A DNA stretch of 64,000 nt, taken from assembly GCA_946998295.1 (NCBI GenBank), contig CAMPYS010000001.1:83643-147642 (forward strand), written 5' to 3'. The notes beneath the pieces are model-generated. The model saw only the letters and a list, made by a program, of their open reading frames with translations. It was not told the DNA's origin and ran no database searches. Source of the stretch: an uncultured Prevotella sp. GTDB taxonomy: Bacteria > Bacteroidota > Bacteroidia > Bacteroidales > Bacteroidaceae. Every line of letters begins with the position of its first letter. The stretch's first letter is position 1. Below are positions 63,289-64,000 of the stretch, piece by piece. The position numbers and the translations under genes are program-made.

Positions 63289-63321
63289 TTGTAAACATAT
63301 AAAATTTATTTAGTATATTTG
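63289..63321 (+). promoter_or_regulatory. Candidate promoter for the glutathione peroxidase gene
   Basis: TTG (63289-63291), 22 bases, then TATATTTG (63314-63321). The implied leader is about 25 bases. Confidence 0.45.
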
Positions 63322-63350
63322 CAAATATAAAATCTATAAAAATAAATAAA

Positions 63351-63905
63351 ATGAAAACGATCTATGATTTTACTGTCAAAGACAGAAAAGGTAATGATGT
63401 ATCGCTAAAAGAGTATGCTAATGAAGTTTTATTAATAGTAAATACAGCTACAAAATGTGGATTCACACCTACTTATAATGAACTTGAAGCAACATATAAA
63501 AAGTATCATGCACAAGGATTTGAGGTGTTAGACTTTCCATGTAATCAATTTAAAAATCAAGCACCTGGAACAGATGAAAGTATCCATGAGTTCTGTAAAT
63601 TGCAATTTGGCACAGAATTTCCACAATTCAAAAAAATAAAAGTAAATGGAGATGATGCAGAGCCTTTATTCAAATTTCTAAAAGAGCAAAAAGGATTTGC
63701 AGGATGGGACGAGAGTCATAAACTTACCCCTATATTAGATAAAATTCTATCAGAAGAAGATCCTGATTATAAATCAAAACCTGATATAAAATGGAATTTT
63801 ACAAAATTCCTAATAAATAAAAAAGGTCAAGTTGTATCTCGGTTCGAACCAACTGAAAAAATAGAACACATACAAGCAGAAATTGAAAAACTATTAGCAG
63901 AATAA
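63351..63905 (+). CDS. Glutathione peroxidase family protein (Cys type)
   Basis: The 184-residue protein has the GPx signatures NTATKCGFTPTYNELEA (peroxidatic Cys in place of selenocysteine), LDFPCNQFKNQAPG (Gln of the tetrad) and KWNFTKFLINKKG (Trp). In bacteria such Cys-GPx proteins usually work with thioredoxin as a peroxiredoxin-like enzyme. It detoxifies organic and hydrogen peroxides in the cytoplasm. It has its own promoter-like sequence and terminator. Confidence 0.95.
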   Translation: MKTIYDFTVKDRKGNDVSLKEYANEVLLIVNTATKCGFTPTYNELEATYKKYHAQGFEVLDFPCNQFKNQAPGTDESIHEFCKLQFGTEFPQFKKIKVNGDDAEPLFKFLKEQKGFAGWDESHKLTPILDKILSEEDPDYKSKPDIKWNFTKFLINKKGQVVSRFEPTEKIEHIQAEIEKLLAE

Positions 63906-63937
63906 ACTAATAATTCGGAAACTTTTTATCATAATAT

Positions 63938-63966
63938 GAGGGTGCGTCAAAATGTACACATCCTCT
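63938..63966 (+). terminator. Hairpin terminator after the glutathione peroxidase gene
   Basis: GAGGGTG and CACATCCTC arms (one G-T pair) are followed by TTTTTT, 33 bases past the stop. Confidence 0.65.
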
Positions 63967-64000
63967 TTTTTATGCACAAAGCCTAGACTTTCTCAAGCCA

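Noticed and set aside
63846..63860. GGTTCGAACC as a tRNA T-arm
   Set aside because: It lies inside the glutathione peroxidase coding sequence (SRFEP) and no acceptor, D or anticodon arms are present around it.

Overview
The window is a roughly 30% GC chromosomal segment of a Bacteroidales bacterium, most probably in or near Prevotellaceae. This rests on the AT-rich coding style, Bacteroidetes-type promoters (TTTG, about 20 bases, TAnnTTTG), a UpxY-type NusG paralogue, SprA-free but LptC/PpiD/CNNM-type envelope clusters, carboxynorspermidine decarboxylase, TonB-dependent receptors with a carboxypeptidase-regulatory-like N-domain, a 1116-residue SecA and a fur-purA-hisS operon. No species can be named from sequence reading alone. 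No tRNA, rRNA or CRISPR array was seen.

Layout. 1-4373 (mostly minus): the 5' part of serB, an orphan UpxY/NusG-like gene, a TrpG/PabA amidotransferase, a TrpF-like protein that has lost its catalytic residues, a lipoprotein and rfbC. 4550-6030: an HU-like/SPOR membrane protein and a zinc-ribbon FHA protein. 6530-8983: pyrI, pyrB and prs (pyrimidine/PRPP supply). 9211-13038: nspC (polyamines), a COG0523 metallochaperone GTPase and glyA. 13329-15409: an orphan secreted protein followed by about 870 bases of non-coding DNA with a 23-bp periodic array of a palindromic TTTAAsTTAAA core. 15410-20746: ilvE, xseBA, a nitroreductase plus low-molecular-weight phosphatase pair, a small membrane protein and panB. 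20795-23419: a membrane-anchored helicase IV-like protein. 23578-29148: an envelope operon (outer-membrane protein, LptC, CNNM/CBS protein, PpiD). 29743-35668: a calycin-like secreted protein, a DUF4105 membrane protein, a small secreted protein and secA.

35973-40575 is the accessory part of the window. Two IS5-like copies in opposite orientation share the same 16-17 bp terminal repeats. One carries a full-length transposase frame with two nonsense codons; the other is internally deleted to 664 bp. Between them lie a TonB-receptor-like outer-membrane barrel, a frameshifted 3' remnant of a ketoacyl-ACP synthase III-like gene, and a double-glycine-style leader peptide cut at its KG junction by the IS end. 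I read this as the wreck of a small peptide (RiPP-like) locus in a pseudo-composite transposon.

40995-45872 (plus): rsmG, a metallo-beta-lactamase-fold hydrolase, ruvC, mtgA and a UvrD/PcrA helicase. 45916-60102 (minus): a thioredoxin lipoprotein, a TonB-dependent receptor, a phosphoethanolamine transferase-like gene with a nine-C tract in its first codons (a probable phase-variation switch), smpB, a DMP19-family gene, dapA, hisS-purA-fur, a gamma-carbonic-anhydrase-like protein, tilS, rlmI and a DEDD exonuclease. 60205-63905 (plus): ftsK, a LolA-like carrier and a glutathione peroxidase.

Most of the window is core metabolism and envelope housekeeping. The unusual biology is in the IS-bounded relic, the TrpF pseudoenzyme, the poly-C tract, the 23-bp array and the membrane-tethered helicase.
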